DNA from: Subtercola lobariae
GTDB taxonomy: Bacteria; Actinomycetota; Actinomycetes; Actinomycetales; Microbacteriaceae
Reading direction: 5' to 3'
DNA length: 64,000 nt
Assembly (NCBI RefSeq): GCF_014640255.1
Contig: NZ_BMGP01000003.1
Location: 124,001 to 188,000, forward strand
Part shown: positions 26,666-38,234 of the stretch, piece after piece
Position numbering within the stretch: the first letter of the stretch is position 1
Layout of the letters: the number at the start of each line of letters is the position of its first letter
Translations under genes and position numbers: made by a program
Notes under the pieces: model-generated
Database searches by the model: none
What the model saw: only the letters and a program-made list of their open reading frames with translations
What the model was told of the DNA's origin: nothing

Positions 26666-28774
26666 ATGTCACCCACCCCGGCAGACCGTCTCGAAAGAGC
26701 AGAATTAGCAAGAATCATCTCGGATGCTCTCGAATCACGAGTTCGCCATGGGAGCGAATCGACGGTGAGCGCACTTGTTGGCTCATGGGGCTCCGGAAAG
26801 AGCTGGCTGCTTCAGGAGATCAAAGCTCGGATTATTCAGAGTAATACGAAAGTGGCCGACAATCAGATCAGTGTTCGAAGCTTCAATCCTTGGCTTTATT
26901 CAGATGAAGACTCATTATTTGCAGGATTTGCACAACTGCTCCTAGGTGAAATCGCTCGGCGAAAGGTTCGAAACAGAGTCGCTAAAGGTTTAGAAATCAT
27001 TGGCCCGTCTCTAAAATTCGGCGCAATCGATCTTTCCGATGCGACTTCGAGCCTTGCCGGTGCTTTGACTTATGCTTTGGATCCGCAATCGATTCAGAGC
27101 AGTATTCGTAAGGCTCTGCGACGATCTGAGAAAAGAATTCTCGTCGTTCTGGACGATCTAGACCGGCTCACACCTGACGAACTACTTATGACATTCAAGC
27201 TCGTTCGTCTTCTGGGCGACATCGGAGGAATTCACTACCTTCTGGTGTACGACGAGGACACTATTTTGCACTTGTTGGCATCAACGCCTATTGCCGCGGC
27301 GAACGCGGGCCGCGCTCGCAGCTATCTTGAAAAAATAGTAAGCAAAAAGTTCAGCATTCCACCGATGCTCCCGAGCCAGATAAACGCTCTCGGACTTGAG
27401 CGAATTCTCGAGGAAGCAAGAGCACTGGGCGTTCCGTTGCCTGTTGAGTCGATCTCGCGATTTGAATGGAACTTCGACCAAATCATGCGCACATTGCTGT
27501 CGACACCGCGGGCGCTCGACCAATATTTTGGTGAAGTTTTTGCCCTCCCCGCGGAATTGTTTCAGGAGATCGACTTCAGTGATTGGTGCGGATCAACGTT
27601 CCTCCGTATCTCCTTCCCTGATGTCTGGAAACTCATTCTCGAATATCGGAACGCGCTCACAGGCAACTCCGAACCTTACGCCGACGCCGATGAGGGGGCA
27701 GTGAGCGCGTTTGAGACCGCAGTCGAAAAACTTGTCGTAAACCGTACGCAGTTGCAAAGCGTAATTGACCTCCTCGCGGCTCTGTTTCCGCAGTCCGGGC
27801 TCAAATACCGTCGCGTTCCGACCGGCGGGCCCTCACGAGAATCACTGGCAGCAAACCGGCGCATTGGCGACTCGCGGTTCTTTGAGCGATACCTTTGGCT
27901 ATCCTTGCCTCCCGGCGACATTTCTGATGGTGCGATTACGGCTGCTCTCCGAGGAATTAGCCAGCTAGACCCGACCGAGACGAATTTCCAAACATTCGGA
28001 AAGCTGCTCGAATCGGCCCCTCTTGACGTGATCGACCGAATTCGGTTCCTTGTTCCCTCGCCGGGCATAAGCCTTCCATCGATCATTCGGTACGTATCGG
28101 TCCATGCTCCGTTTAACGACCTTGCTTCGATCTATGCGGGTTCAGGTCTTTCGACTGCGATCTACAGAATAATTTCGATGCTGGAATCGTCGGCTTCAGA
28201 GGACGACGTGGCCCTTATTCGAGCTGAGGCGCTGTCACTACCTTTGGCCAAGAACAGCTTGTGGTTCGAAATCGTGCGGAGACACCGAGACGGTGTCAAC
28301 GACGTGGTGGACAACGCACTTCTTGACGTCAAGAACCACATCCTCGACCTAATAGGTGACCAGCTAGGTGAATTTCCAACGCCTGGTGAGTTATCTCAAG
28401 CTCAGGCAATCGGCTTCCATTTCTTTCGATACTCCCGACACGATCAATTCATCGAAATAGCTAGACGACAGGTAGACGATGGGAAGTGGCGAGCAGACGA
28501 TACTCTCGGCCTTGCTCTCGCTGTATGGACAGGTAGCGGTGGGCAACGGATTGACAGCCTAAGCACGGAGGACATTCAAGCCGTGTTCGGCGTGGAGTTC
28601 TTGAAGGATCGTGACCAAACATTGCGCTCCGAGGAAGCTGAATGGACTGGATCACTTCCTGAAAACTGGACCCTCGACGGACTTCCTCCCACCGTTGAAA
28701 ATCGTCGACTAATAGTGCACGCGGCGGTGAGGAAGATCCTCGCTGATCATGTACCTGGCCTGGATTCAGCGTGA
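26666..28774 (+). CDS. KAP-family P-loop NTPase
   Basis: A 702-residue protein. The N-terminal P-loop domain has Walker A GSWGSGKSWLL at about residues 36-46 and Walker B RILVVLDDLDRL at about 155-166, typical of the KAP family. No convincing membrane helix is seen in the P-loop domain. The C-terminal half (from about residue 330) is not recognisable to me. Base composition is clearly lower in GC than the neighbours and codon use differs, indicating horizontal transfer. KAP NTPases recur in mobile and anti-phage contexts. No partner gene is visible downstream before tRNA-Val. Confidence 0.8.
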   Translation: MSPTPADRLERAELARIISDALESRVRHGSESTVSALVGSWGSGKSWLLQEIKARIIQSNTKVADNQISVRSFNPWLYSDEDSLFAGFAQLLLGEIARRKVRNRVAKGLEIIGPSLKFGAIDLSDATSSLAGALTYALDPQSIQSSIRKALRRSEKRILVVLDDLDRLTPDELLMTFKLVRLLGDIGGIHYLLVYDEDTILHLLASTPIAAANAGRARSYLEKIVSKKFSIPPMLPSQINALGLERILEEARALGVPLPVESISRFEWNFDQIMRTLLSTPRALDQYFGEVFALPAELFQEIDFSDWCGSTFLRISFPDVWKLILEYRNALTGNSEPYADADEGAVSAFETAVEKLVVNRTQLQSVIDLLAALFPQSGLKYRRVPTGGPSRESLAANRRIGDSRFFERYLWLSLPPGDISDGAITAALRGISQLDPTETNFQTFGKLLESAPLDVIDRIRFLVPSPGISLPSIIRYVSVHAPFNDLASIYAGSGLSTAIYRIISMLESSASEDDVALIRAEALSLPLAKNSLWFEIVRRHRDGVNDVVDNALLDVKNHILDLIGDQLGEFPTPGELSQAQAIGFHFFRYSRHDQFIEIARRQVDDGKWRADDTLGLALAVWTGSGGQRIDSLSTEDIQAVFGVEFLKDRDQTLRSEEAEWTGSLPENWTLDGLPPTVENRRLIVHAAVRKILADHVPGLDSA

Positions 28775-28986
28775 ATTGGAATGCGCCACCTGTGAGCAAA
28801 ATTACGCAATGCGCAATTTGAACGATGCTCTTTCAAGACACGTGCAATGTGTACAGCCACGAACACTGAGCAGTTGGAACGCCTAAGCGATTTTGGCTAA
28901 CCCCTCAGTAGTGGATGCCCTACGACAATAACGGCGGCCGAGCATCCATTCGCCTGCTATCGTGGTGACGCGCCTCAGGGCGTGAA
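28775..28986. other. AT-richer gap before tRNA-Val
   Basis: About 210 bp with lower GC than the core genome, continuing the composition of the KAP gene. I see no ORF with a credible start, no hairpin with a T-run and no repeat of the tRNA 3' end. Confidence 0.5.
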
Positions 28987-29059
28987 GGGCCTTTAGCTCA
29001 GCTGGTAGAGCGCCACGTTTACACCGTGGATGTCATCGGTTCGATCCCGGTAGGGCCCA
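28987..29059 (+). tRNA. tRNA-Val (TAC)
   Basis: A complete cloverleaf: acceptor GGGCCTT pairs with AGGGCCC, the D arm is GCTCAGCTGGTAGAGC, the anticodon loop TTTACAC gives TAC, and the T arm is in CGGTTCGATCCCG. Discriminator A at 29059 is followed by CC. It borders the accessory region on its right side. Confidence 0.96.
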
Positions 29060-29206
29060 CCGATTAGATCTCTTTATTGCACGGCGCTGGTAGATGCTCC
29101 GCCAATGTCCCGCTCGACATCTGACCGGTGTTTGTTCCCAATGATGGAGTTCATCTTCGCTAGTCGCGCTGATTCTGATTCTGTTCCTACCCAATGCGCC
29201 TCGGTG

Positions 29207-30379
29207 TCAACGGTCAGCGTTGCCGGGGGTACGGCTTCGACGACCGAGCATCTGCGGGTCGTCGGGGCGCACTCCTGACGCGGTGCGGTTCTTCGGGCGA
29301 AACGGCACGATGGGTTCGAACTCGAAGCGGCGCGTTCCGCTCCATTTCGCCGGTGGCGCGTCTATCGAGTAGGCCAGCGCGTAGGCGACCTTCTCGTAGT
29401 TGGCGCGCCAGCCGCGAAAGTGCGGCCAGGCCTGCTCGGCTGTGACCTCGACGGGGTAGTCGACAGTCTTCAAAAGCTCGACAGCGGCCTCAAAGTCATC
29501 GAATGTGATCTCGAGCGGGGCGTCGGGGTCGACGTCTTCTTCCACCGGAATTCGCACGGCGCGGGCCACCTGGTTGAGGCAGGTGAACCCCATGCGCAAA
29601 ACGAGACGGGCTCTGGTGTTCGGCGCGGTGCTGGGGCTGAGCGAAAGTTGTAGAGCAGCGGCATCCATCACGCTCAGCAGGGAGATCAGCCAGTTCGAGT
29701 AGGGCGCGGGAGAGCGAAACCAGACGAGCGTCAAGTAGGCGCTGTGCGATTCTGCGACTGCGGCGGCCCACCGCTCCCAGTGCTGGTAGAGCTCGGCGAG
29801 TTCGTTCGTGCTGTCTTGCGAGGCCCTGCCGAACCTGGTTCGAACGAGAATCTCGGGGCCCCACGACGGCGAACCCGCTCGCGACACCAGCAGCGTCACG
29901 TCTTCTTCGCGTTTGTTGAACGCGGCGTAGAGCGTTGGCAGGTATCCGATCTGCAGCGCCACGACCACAAGCCCGGTGTAGGCGGCGGCGTAGACGAGGA
30001 TGGTGTTGCCGAGGTTCGTGGGGGCGGCGTAGCCGAGGGTGAACATCGCCGACCCGGCCTCGCTGGCCGCCCGCCAGATGTCGCCGTCGACGAACGGCAT
30101 CAGCATGAGCGTGAACGCGAGGTCGAAGAGAGCGACCCAGACGATCAGCCGCACCAGCAACGACATGGGCGATTGCCAGGCGAGAATGCGATCACGGCGC
30201 TCATAAGACAGCTTGCCTTTGGTCGCGAGGCCGAACAAGAGGGAGGTCGCCCCGGCGGTGATGCCGGAGAGGGTGCTGTGCAGCGCTCGAGGCACAATGA
30301 GCGATCCGATGACGCTCGCCCAGGTGGCGAGCAGGCACAACGTTCCGGCGGCGAAACACACCCACACAACTACCGACAT
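29207..30379 (-). CDS. two-pore-helix-like membrane protein, possible ion channel relative
   Basis: A 390-residue protein. Membrane helices are at about residues 3-30, 78-100 and 125-150, and a pore-like segment SAMFTLGYAAPTN lies at about 110-122 between the last two. Potassium channels have T-x-G-Y-G at that place; here it is TLGYAA, so selectivity is doubtful. The cytoplasmic remainder of about 235 residues is helical and ends in a basic tail. GGGAG precedes the ATG at 30379. Widespread in Actinobacteria as a hypothetical membrane protein. Confidence 0.7.
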   Translation of the reverse strand: MSVVVWVCFAAGTLCLLATWASVIGSLIVPRALHSTLSGITAGATSLLFGLATKGKLSYERRDRILAWQSPMSLLVRLIVWVALFDLAFTLMLMPFVDGDIWRAASEAGSAMFTLGYAAPTNLGNTILVYAAAYTGLVVVALQIGYLPTLYAAFNKREEDVTLLVSRAGSPSWGPEILVRTRFGRASQDSTNELAELYQHWERWAAAVAESHSAYLTLVWFRSPAPYSNWLISLLSVMDAAALQLSLSPSTAPNTRARLVLRMGFTCLNQVARAVRIPVEEDVDPDAPLEITFDDFEAAVELLKTVDYPVEVTAEQAWPHFRGWRANYEKVAYALAYSIDAPPAKWSGTRRFEFEPIVPFRPKNRTASGVRPDDPQMLGRRSRTPGNADR

Positions 30380-30519
30380 GTCGCTCCCTCGCCTCCCGCG
30401 CGCTCACGAGTTGCACTGAGCATAGCGAGCGCAAGGGGCAACCCGAATTGTGGCCAACTCGGTGAACGGAGATGATGATAGTTCAGGTTGATATTTAACA
30501 CGAGTGCTGGAGAAGAGCA

Positions 30520-31047
30520 ATGAAACTGAAGTTTCGCAACCTCACTGTGACTCCTGACGATGCTGTGGAGTTGTGGGGCGAAGAGGGCATACTCAGCGCG
30601 ATCGATCGGGGCAACATTCGAGACTGGGCGCGCATTCGTTCTGCTCTCGACCGCGAACCGTTCGGCAAGGTCGCGTCTGAACTCGAAGAAGCCCTGCCGC
30701 TTGCTGAAGACGAGGGCGCGAAGGCCGTGCTGCGAAGCCACCTGCGACTCTCTCGGCAGACGCTGGCCGAGCAGGTGGCCACGGTCATTCAGCGGCGCAT
30801 CCGCGAGTCGGGTTTGACTCGTGTCGAATTCGCACGGCACCTCGGCACGTCACGTTCGCGCCTGTCGACGTACGAAAACGGCACTGTCACGCCGTCGGCC
30901 ACCATGATGCTGAAGATAGATGCGTTAGCCCGACGCCCGCGACGCTTAGAGCTGCCGAGTCGAGCGATGCCGCCGGATGCTCGAGAGCAGATGGATGCTC
31001 GCGATCAGACGGCGAGCGGCTCGAGTTCTTCGAGCGCGGCGCGGTAG
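30520..31047 (+). CDS. HTH (XRE-type) DNA-binding protein
   Basis: A 175-residue protein. The N-terminal half has the antitoxin-like opening MKLKFRNLTVTPDDAVELWG with no domain I can name. Residues about 85-135 are a Cro/CI helix-turn-helix (LTRVEFARHLGTSRSRLSTYE). The tail is Ser/Ala-rich. GGAGAAG precedes the ATG. Its last 43 nt overlap the 3' end of the peroxiredoxin gene on the other strand. Possibly an antitoxin-like regulator, but no toxin gene is beside it. Confidence 0.72.
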   Translation: MKLKFRNLTVTPDDAVELWGEEGILSAIDRGNIRDWARIRSALDREPFGKVASELEEALPLAEDEGAKAVLRSHLRLSRQTLAEQVATVIQRRIRESGLTRVEFARHLGTSRSRLSTYENGTVTPSATMMLKIDALARRPRRLELPSRAMPPDAREQMDARDQTASGSSSSSAAR

Positions 31048-31478
31048 GCCTCGATGGAGCGGGCCTCGCCGGGAGCGGTGATGAACGAAGCGCGGATGAT
31101 GCCCTTTGTGTCGATCACGAACGTGGCGCGGTTCGAGAAGCCCTTGTTCTCGAGAAAGACGCCGTAGTCTTTGGCGACGTCGCCGTGCGGCCAGAAGTCG
31201 GCCAGCAGGTTGAAGTCGAAGCCCTTGAGTTCGCTCCAGGCGCGCAGTGTCGACTTCGAGTCGACCGAGATGCCGATGAGCTCGACGCTCTTGTCGCGGA
31301 AGAGGGCGATGTTGTCTTCGAGGGTGCAGAGTTCGCCGGTGCAGACCCCGGAGAAAGCGAGGGGGTAGAACACGAGTACAACGGGCTTGATGCCGCGAAA
31401 CTGACTGAGGCGAATCTTCTCGCCGTATTGGTTCGACAGTTCGAAGTCGGGTGCCCAGGTGTCGTTCTCGAGTGCCAT
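31005..31478 (-). CDS. ahpE: peroxiredoxin, AhpE-like
   Basis: A 157-residue thiol peroxidase that reduces hydroperoxides. The peroxidatic cysteine is in FYPLAFSGVCTGELC (about residue 45) with a second cysteine five positions on. The tail is usual for the one-Cys-like AhpE group of Actinobacteria. AAAGGATC precedes the ATG. It is divergent from aceE and overlaps the end of the HTH gene by 43 nt. Confidence 0.9.
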   Translation of the reverse strand: MALENDTWAPDFELSNQYGEKIRLSQFRGIKPVVLVFYPLAFSGVCTGELCTLEDNIALFRDKSVELIGISVDSKSTLRAWSELKGFDFNLLADFWPHGDVAKDYGVFLENKGFSNRATFVIDTKGIIRASFITAPGEARSIEAYRAALEELEPLAV

Positions 31479-31687
31479 AGTGGCGATCCTTTCGGTCTGC
31501 AGGTACCTTGCCCGCCAGACCCAAACAACCAGTCTATTCCTCCGAACGAGCAGAACTCCCCCGCACGCAGCACCAGAAAGTCATAAGTGGTGATTTACAT
31601 TCACTAGGCTGGAAGTTGGTGTGCAATCCGCTACCCGGAGCCACCTGTGTTGAATGATCTCTACAACCCAAAAGAGAGAGGTTGACG

Positions 31688-34417
<2,730 letters not shown>

Positions 34418-34431
34418 CCCCCTCCCCACTC

Positions 34432-35637
34432 ATGGCTAGAACCAAAGAACAGACCCTCGCATGGTTGCGAACGGTGTCGGGTGAACTCTCGACAGCGACC
34501 ATCAAGCGACTCGACGAGACGCTTCCCTGGTACGGCGATATGCCGCCGGGGAGGCGCTCGGCCGTGGGTCTGGTCGCCCAAGCCGGCATCAAGTCGTTCA
34601 TCACCTGGTACGACGACCCGACCACGACCACCTGGATCGCTTCTGACGTGTTCGGCTCGGCTCCCCGCGAACTGCTGCGTTCGGTGAGCCTTCAGCAGAC
34701 GCTGCAACTCATCCGCGTGGTGGTCGAGGTGGTCGAGCAGCGGGTGGCGAACGGCGACCAAGACCTGCGCGAGGCCATCCTGCTGTACTCGCGTGAAATC
34801 GCGTTCGCCTCGGCAGACGTCTACGCCCGTGCCGCAGAAGCACGCGGGCTGTGGGATGCCCGGCTCGAGGCTCTCGTCGTCGACTCCATTCTCTCGGGAG
34901 AGTACGACGACGAGCTGCCGAGCCGCATCGCGGCCCTCGGCTGGCACGGCCACGGCGAGGTCAGCGTGCTCGTCGGCACGACGCCCCGGATGCTCGACGT
35001 CGACCAGCTTCGGCGCACGGCCCGCCATTTGCAGGCCGACGTTCTGATCGGCGTTCAGGGTGGCAGGCTGGTGCTCGTCATCGGCCGGTCGCAGCCTGCC
35101 GTCGGATCGCCCGAAGAGCCCACCCCGACCACTCCCGCCGCCCCGACCCTCTCGTTCATGGAGATCGCAAAAGCTCTCGAGCCGGGCTTCGGGCCGGGCC
35201 ACCTCGTGCTGGGCCACGAGGTGCCGAGCCTCGTCGAGGCATCACGCAGCGCGAAGGCTGCGCTGGCAGGTTTCGCCGTCGCGAAGTCGTGGCGCAACGC
35301 CCCTCGGCCCGTCTACGCCGACGATCTGCTGCCCGAACGCGCTCTCGCCGGCGACCCGCTCGCCCGCTCGACCCTCGTCAACCGGGTCTACCGCCCGCTG
35401 CAAGACCAGAGCCCCGAGCTGATGACCACTCTGTGGTGCTATCTCGACAACGGCCGGTCGCTCGAAGGCACCGCGCGCGAGCTGTTCGTGCACCCGAACA
35501 CCGTCAGGTATCGCCTGAAGCGTGTTTCGCAGGTCATCGGCTGGGATGCGACGGGCGCGCGTGAAGCGCTCATATTGCAATCAGCCCTGATTCTCGGCTC
35601 GATGAACGAGCCGGAGCCGGGTGCGAAGCGCCGCTGA
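34432..35637 (+). CDS. fasR: PucR-type transcriptional regulator of fatty-acid synthesis, FasR-like
   Basis: A 401-residue protein. It ends with a PucR-type helix-turn-helix, LEGTARELFVHPNTVRYRLKRV, and has a GGDEF-like middle domain. The position just before fabD-fabH-acpP-fabF is the same as that of the Streptomyces fatty-acid activator FasR, so it most likely activates this cluster. It starts 15 nt after the aceE stop. The name rests on synteny and domain type. Confidence 0.85.
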   Translation: MARTKEQTLAWLRTVSGELSTATIKRLDETLPWYGDMPPGRRSAVGLVAQAGIKSFITWYDDPTTTTWIASDVFGSAPRELLRSVSLQQTLQLIRVVVEVVEQRVANGDQDLREAILLYSREIAFASADVYARAAEARGLWDARLEALVVDSILSGEYDDELPSRIAALGWHGHGEVSVLVGTTPRMLDVDQLRRTARHLQADVLIGVQGGRLVLVIGRSQPAVGSPEEPTPTTPAAPTLSFMEIAKALEPGFGPGHLVLGHEVPSLVEASRSAKAALAGFAVAKSWRNAPRPVYADDLLPERALAGDPLARSTLVNRVYRPLQDQSPELMTTLWCYLDNGRSLEGTARELFVHPNTVRYRLKRVSQVIGWDATGAREALILQSALILGSMNEPEPGAKRR

Positions 35638-35745
35638 TGCGGAGCCTGCCATTCTGCATTCGGTGTGCGACACGTACAACGATGTGGGCGAACCTTCGTT
35701 AGAAAACCACACCGATTTCTTCTCATCTCTTGAAAGACTGAACCA
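35638..35745 (+). promoter_or_regulatory. fab cluster upstream region
   Basis: A 108-nt gap with AT-rich stretch and TACAAC-like -10 candidate near 35677. It is the likely target of FasR. I see no clear operator repeat. Confidence 0.35.
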
Positions 35746-36669
35746 ATGATCGTGATCGTTTGCCCGGGCCAGGGCTCACAGACCCCCGGCTTTCTCGACC
35801 CTTGGGTTGCCGAACCGCAATTTCGCGAGCACTTGGCTGCGCTTTCTGACGCTTCGGGTATCGATCTGCTGACGCACGGCACGACGAGTGACGCCGAGAC
35901 AATCCGCGACACGAAGATCGCCCAGCCGCTCATCGTGGCTGCGGGGCTGCTGACACTGCGCGCGCTGCTCGCCGACGGCCGAGATGCTCTGGTGGGCGGG
36001 GTTGCGGGGCACTCGGTGGGCGAGATCACTGCCGCCGCGGCATCCACTATTCTCAGCGAATCAGACGCCATCAGGTTCGTCACCGAGCGCGGCGCAGCAA
36101 TGGCCGAAGCCGCTGCCCTCACCCCCACGGGCATGAGCGCGGCCGTCGGCGGCGACGAAGCCGAGCTGCTCGCCGTGCTCGACTCGCTGGGGCTCTACCC
36201 CGCCAACTTCAACGGTGGCGGCCAAATCGTGGTGGCCGGCGAACTGCCGGCGCTCGAGGCGCTGAAAGAGGCCGCACCTCGGGGCGCCCGAGTGATTCCG
36301 CTGCAGGTCGCGGGCGCTTTTCACACGAAATACATGCAGCCTGCGGTCGAACACCTCACCTCGGTCGCCGCAACGCTCACCCCGCGTGACCCGGCGCTGC
36401 CGATCTGGACCAACCGCGACGGCGGCGTCGTTTCGACCGGCGCCGAGTTCGTGCAGCTGCTGGTCGGCCAAGTTTCGTCGCCCGTGCGCTGGGATCGCTG
36501 CATGGAGTCGTTTCAGGCTGCCGGAGTCACGGGTATCATCGAAGTCGCTCCCGCAGGCGCATTGGTGGGTCTCGCGAAGCGCGGCCTGAAAGGCGTTCCG
36601 TCGGTTGCAGTGAAGACTCCGGATGATCTGCCGAACGCCATCGAACTCTTGACCACCTCGGCAGCCTGA
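35746..36669 (+). CDS. fabD: malonyl-CoA:ACP transacylase
   Basis: A 307-residue cytoplasmic acyltransferase that loads malonate onto acyl carrier protein. The catalytic serine is in GVAGHSVGEITAAA (about residue 92) and the histidine in GAFHTKYMQ. GAAAGACT precedes the ATG. First gene of the type II fatty-acid synthase cluster fabD-fabH-acpP-fabF. Confidence 0.95.
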   Translation: MIVIVCPGQGSQTPGFLDPWVAEPQFREHLAALSDASGIDLLTHGTTSDAETIRDTKIAQPLIVAAGLLTLRALLADGRDALVGGVAGHSVGEITAAAASTILSESDAIRFVTERGAAMAEAAALTPTGMSAAVGGDEAELLAVLDSLGLYPANFNGGGQIVVAGELPALEALKEAAPRGARVIPLQVAGAFHTKYMQPAVEHLTSVAATLTPRDPALPIWTNRDGGVVSTGAEFVQLLVGQVSSPVRWDRCMESFQAAGVTGIIEVAPAGALVGLAKRGLKGVPSVAVKTPDDLPNAIELLTTSAA

Positions 36670-36755
36670 CCCCCCGCGCACCTCGACCCGCCGCACCCCG
36701 AACACCCCGCCACGCGCCCGCAACGCACTTCACCCAGATCGCAGCTAGGAACCCG

Positions 36756-37757
36756 ATGAGCCCCACTCTGCAGCAGTCACACGGACCGCAATTCACCCGC
36801 ATCTACGCGCTCGGCGCGGCACGCGGTGAACTCGTGGTGGGCAACGACGAGCTGATCGAGGCCATCGACTCGTCAGACGAGTGGATTCGCAAACGTACCG
36901 GCATCATCGAACGTCGCAGGGCACCGAAAGAGGTCACCGCGGTCGACCTCGCCACCATCGCCGGCGCCGAAGCCATCACCAAGGCCGGCATCAGCCCCGA
37001 TCAGATCGGCGCGGTCATCGTCGCGACCATCAGCAACCCGGTGGTCACCCCGTCGATCTCGACGTTGGTCGCCGAGAACCTCGGCGCCGGCACCGCGGCT
37101 GCCTACGACATCGAAGCGGCCTGTGCCGGGTATGCCTACGGCATCGCACAGGCAGACTCGCTCATTCGCACCGGTGTCGCCGAGTACGTTCTCGTGATCG
37201 GTGCCGAAAAGCTCTCTGACTTCGTCGACCCGACCGACCGCTCGATTTCGTTCTTGCTCGGCGACGGCGCTGGTGCAGCGGTCGTCGGCCCCAGCGACTT
37301 TGCCGGCATTTCGAAGTCGATTCTCGGCTCAGACGGCTCCAAGTGGGGCACCATCAAGATGAGCGGCACCGCCGTGGGCATGCGCGACGGCGAGAACGCA
37401 TGGCCGACCCTGTCGCAAGAGGGCCAGACGGTGTACCGCTGGGCGGTGTGGGAGATGGCGAAGGTCGCCCAGCAGGCGCTCGACGAAGCCGGCATCACCG
37501 CCGCAGATCTGACCGCGTTCATTCCGCACCAGGCGAACATGCGCATCGTCGACGAGTTCGCGAAGGTGCTGAAACTGCCAGAGAGCGTGCTGATCGGCCG
37601 CGATATCGCCACCACGGGCAACACGTCTGCGGCGTCGATACCGCTCGCTACGCACCGACTTCTCGAAGAGCATCCTGAAGCCTCGGGCGGGTTCTCGCTG
37701 CAGATCGGCTTCGGCGCGGGCCTCGTTTTCGGCGCCCAAGTGATTGTGCTGCCCTAG
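36756..37757 (+). CDS. fabH: beta-ketoacyl-ACP synthase III
   Basis: A 333-residue condensing enzyme that starts fatty-acid synthesis from an acyl-CoA primer and malonyl-ACP. The catalytic triad is visible: Cys in DIEAACAGYAYG, His in FIPHQANMRI and Asn in TTGNTSAASIP. It lies 86 nt after fabD. Confidence 0.96.
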   Translation: MSPTLQQSHGPQFTRIYALGAARGELVVGNDELIEAIDSSDEWIRKRTGIIERRRAPKEVTAVDLATIAGAEAITKAGISPDQIGAVIVATISNPVVTPSISTLVAENLGAGTAAAYDIEAACAGYAYGIAQADSLIRTGVAEYVLVIGAEKLSDFVDPTDRSISFLLGDGAGAAVVGPSDFAGISKSILGSDGSKWGTIKMSGTAVGMRDGENAWPTLSQEGQTVYRWAVWEMAKVAQQALDEAGITAADLTAFIPHQANMRIVDEFAKVLKLPESVLIGRDIATTGNTSAASIPLATHRLLEEHPEASGGFSLQIGFGAGLVFGAQVIVLP

Positions 37758-37843
37758 CTCACACCCGCGCGGGTGCACAACACCCCGTAAACCCTGACCT
37801 AAACTGAATGTCGCCTCAAATGACACCCAAGGAGAAAAAAACA

Positions 37844-38092
37844 ATGGCATTGTCTACCGAAGAAGTTCTTGCCGGCCTCGCCGAGCTCATCAACGACGAG
37901 ACAGGTATTGCAGCCGACACGGTCGAGCTAGACAAGTCGTTCACCGACGACCTCGACATCGACTCCATCTCGATGATGACCATCGTCGTCAACGCAGAAG
38001 AGAAGTTCGACGTCAAGATTCCTGACGAAGAGGTCAAGAACCTCAAGACGGTCGGCGACGCAGTCACCTTCATCGCAAACGCGCAGGCCTGA
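37844..38092 (+). CDS. acpP: acyl carrier protein
   Basis: An 82-residue acidic four-helix protein. The phosphopantetheine serine is in DDLDIDSISMMTIV. AAGGAGAAAAAAACA precedes the ATG at 37844, so an upstream in-frame ATG is rejected. A TAAACT about 40 nt upstream could be an extra promoter for this abundant protein. Confidence 0.95.
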   Translation: MALSTEEVLAGLAELINDETGIAADTVELDKSFTDDLDIDSISMMTIVVNAEEKFDVKIPDEEVKNLKTVGDAVTFIANAQA

Positions 38093-38234
38093 GTCTTACC
38101 GCTCAGCCACACACTGCTCAGCCGCAAGTAACAGTGCGGATGACCGGGGCACGGTTCTCCGTCTGCTCCGGTCTCCTCACGGTGCCCTCGCATCCGGCGC
38201 GCGCAGTTCATTTGATCCACAGAAAGCACTTCTC

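Noticed and set aside
28987-29206. tRNA-Val as the attachment site of an integrative element
   Set aside because: No integrase gene and no second copy of the tRNA 3' end were found on either side.
29744-30475. 243-aa plus-strand ORF
   Set aside because: Antisense to the channel-like membrane gene; low-complexity Arg/Gly-rich composition typical of a shadow.
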